A DNA stretch of 64,000 bases from assembly GCA_031553775.1 (NCBI GenBank), contig JAVBLA010000021.1:62001-126000 (forward strand), in the 5' to 3' direction. How positions within the stretch are numbered: position 1 is the stretch's first letter; each line of letters starts with the position of its first letter. The notes beneath the pieces were generated by a model. It was given only the letters and a program-made list of their open reading frames with translations, was not told where the DNA came from and did not search any database. Below, piece by piece: positions 62,840-64,000 of the stretch. This stretch comes from JAISFI01 sp031553775 (GTDB taxonomy: Bacteria; Bacteroidota; Bacteroidia; Bacteroidales; Azobacteroidaceae). Both the position numbers and the translations under genes were made by a program.

Positions 62840-64000
62840 ATGAAAAAAATCTGGACAATCGCAGCTCTTATATGCTGCTGTGCCACTGCCTTTTCCCAGG
62901 GCATAGTAAAAGGTTATGTCTATGAAGACATCAACCGTAACGGGAAAAAAGACGGGAAAGAAAAAGGAATTTCCCAGGTAGCCGTAACCAACGGAGTGGA
63001 TGTTACTCTAACCGATGCCAAAGGTTTTTATCAACTTCCTTTAGGAAACGACAATCCTGTTTTTGTGATCAAGCCTGCCGGATACCAGGTGCCGCTTAAC
63101 AGCAAAGGCTTGCCGCAGTATTTCTATATTTACAAGCCTTTGGGCTCTCCGAATAAAGGAGAATTTAAAGGAACGGATCCTACCGGTAAATTGCCGAAAT
63201 CGGTTGATTTCGGATTATATCCGGCACCGGATAACGATCAGTTCAAAGCGTTGATATTCGGAGACCCGCAGCCTTATTCTTTGCAGGAGATCGAATATTT
63301 CAATAAAAGCATTGTTTCTGAGTTAAAAGGAGTACAGGGCGTTAGTTTCGGCATCAGCCTGGGTGATATTGCCGGCAATAACCTGGACCTGCATGCTCCG
63401 TATATAGAAGTGATGAAACAACTCAACCTTCCCTGGTACAATGTTATGGGAAATCACGACCGGAATTTTGAAGCGGAGGAAGATTCTCAATCGGATGAAT
63501 CTTTTGAAGCACATTTTGGCCCGGTCAATACGGCTTTCAATTACGGGAAAGCCCATTTTATTATCCTGGACGATATCCTGGCTCCCGACCCGAGAAATAA
63601 CAAAAAGGCTGATGGCTATTGGGCCGGTTTCCGGAAGGATCAATTGGATTTTGTGGAAAACGATCTGAAATATGTTCCCAAAGACCACCTGATTGTGATC
63701 TCTGTTCATATTCCTTTGGATAATCCGAAAGGAAAACTGAGTGCTTTCCGGGAAGCTGACCGGCATCGCCTGTTCGACCTGATAAAAGATTATCCCAATA
63801 TACTGGTACTTTCTGCTCATACACATGTGCAGCAGCAATTTTTTTATGGAAAAGCTTCCGGTTGGATGAAAGAAAAACCTTTGTATGAGTATAATGCCGG
63901 AACAACCTGCGGTAGCTGGTATTCCGGAGAAATCAACGAACGGGGAGTCCCCGATGCTACGATGGCCGACGGTACACCGAGCGGGTATGCATTCCTGAAT
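62840..64000 (+). CDS. Calcineurin-like metallophosphoesterase, PUL type (cut by window edge)
   Basis: The ATG at 62840 opens a frame that runs to the window end (387 codons, no stop). The signal peptide ends ATAFSQ. Residues 20-110 form the N-terminal beta domain of this Bacteroidota family (GIVKGYVYEDINRNGKKDG, DVTLTDAKGFYQL). The phosphoesterase domain follows: ALIFGDPQPYS, SLGDIAGNN, YNVMGNHDRNF, VISVHIPLD and VLSAHTHVQQQ, a complete metal site apart from DPQ for the usual D-x-H. A C-terminal domain lies beyond the window. Such genes often accompany SusC/SusD loci but their substrate is unknown. It is separated from the operon by a terminator, so it probably has its own transcript. Confidence 0.92.
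   Translation, partial: MKKIWTIAALICCCATAFSQGIVKGYVYEDINRNGKKDGKEKGISQVAVTNGVDVTLTDAKGFYQLPLGNDNPVFVIKPAGYQVPLNSKGLPQYFYIYKPLGSPNKGEFKGTDPTGKLPKSVDFGLYPAPDNDQFKALIFGDPQPYSLQEIEYFNKSIVSELKGVQGVSFGISLGDIAGNNLDLHAPYIEVMKQLNLPWYNVMGNHDRNFEAEEDSQSDESFEAHFGPVNTAFNYGKAHFIILDDILAPDPRNNKKADGYWAGFRKDQLDFVENDLKYVPKDHLIVISVHIPLDNPKGKLSAFREADRHRLFDLIKDYPNILVLSAHTHVQQQFFYGKASGWMKEKPLYEYNAGTTCGSWYSGEINERGVPDATMADGTPSGYAFLN

Overview
The window comes from a member of the Bacteroidales (phylum Bacteroidota). The evidence is its SusC/SusD pairs, a hybrid two-component sensor, many secreted sulfatases and glycoside hydrolases, promoters with the Bacteroidota -7 motif TAnnTTTG, and proteins ending in type IX secretion (T9SS) sorting domains. 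The abundance of T9SS cargo fits the Porphyromonadaceae, Tannerellaceae or Dysgonomonadaceae better than typical Bacteroides, but the species cannot be named from sequence alone.

Layout. Positions 1-2478 hold the end of a sulfatase and a GH2 enzyme, the tail of a glycan-degradation cluster. Positions 2600-14600 are mostly housekeeping: an aminotransferase, ribBA, an LptF/LptG permease, a START-like protein, a CAT-anticodon tRNA, a helix-turn-helix regulator, a small outer-membrane protein, a PstS-like membrane protein, a hydrolase, a YgbA-family protein and an OPT transporter. Positions 14854-22443 are a polymorphic-toxin operon on the minus strand: a broken fibre-like gene, a small YD-repeat protein with a T9SS sorting domain, a 2082-residue SpvB/FG-GAP/Rhs protein with an ADP-ribosyltransferase-like C-terminus, and a candidate immunity gene.

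From about 22.7 kb to the right edge the window is a large sulfated-glycan utilisation region. It contains two sialidase-fold proteins, three GH43 domains, a GH27 enzyme, one hybrid two-component sensor, four complete sulfatases (three carrying extra domains), three phosphoesterase-type proteins and two SusC/SusD pairs with a surface lipoprotein. Sulfatases remove sulfate, GH27 and GH43 trim sugars, SusC/SusD import the products, and the sensor probably controls transcription. The substrate cannot be decided from sequence.

The most novel content is a family of five related T9SS-exported domains (36.8-46.7 kb) interleaved with sulfatases, one of them fused to a metallophosphoesterase. Next are the Rhs toxin operon with its separate sorting-domain stub, fusions such as sialidase-fold/EEP phosphatase and sulfatase/GH43, and 7-bp tandem repeats at gene ends, one array lying inside a signal-peptide coding region where it could cause phase variation.
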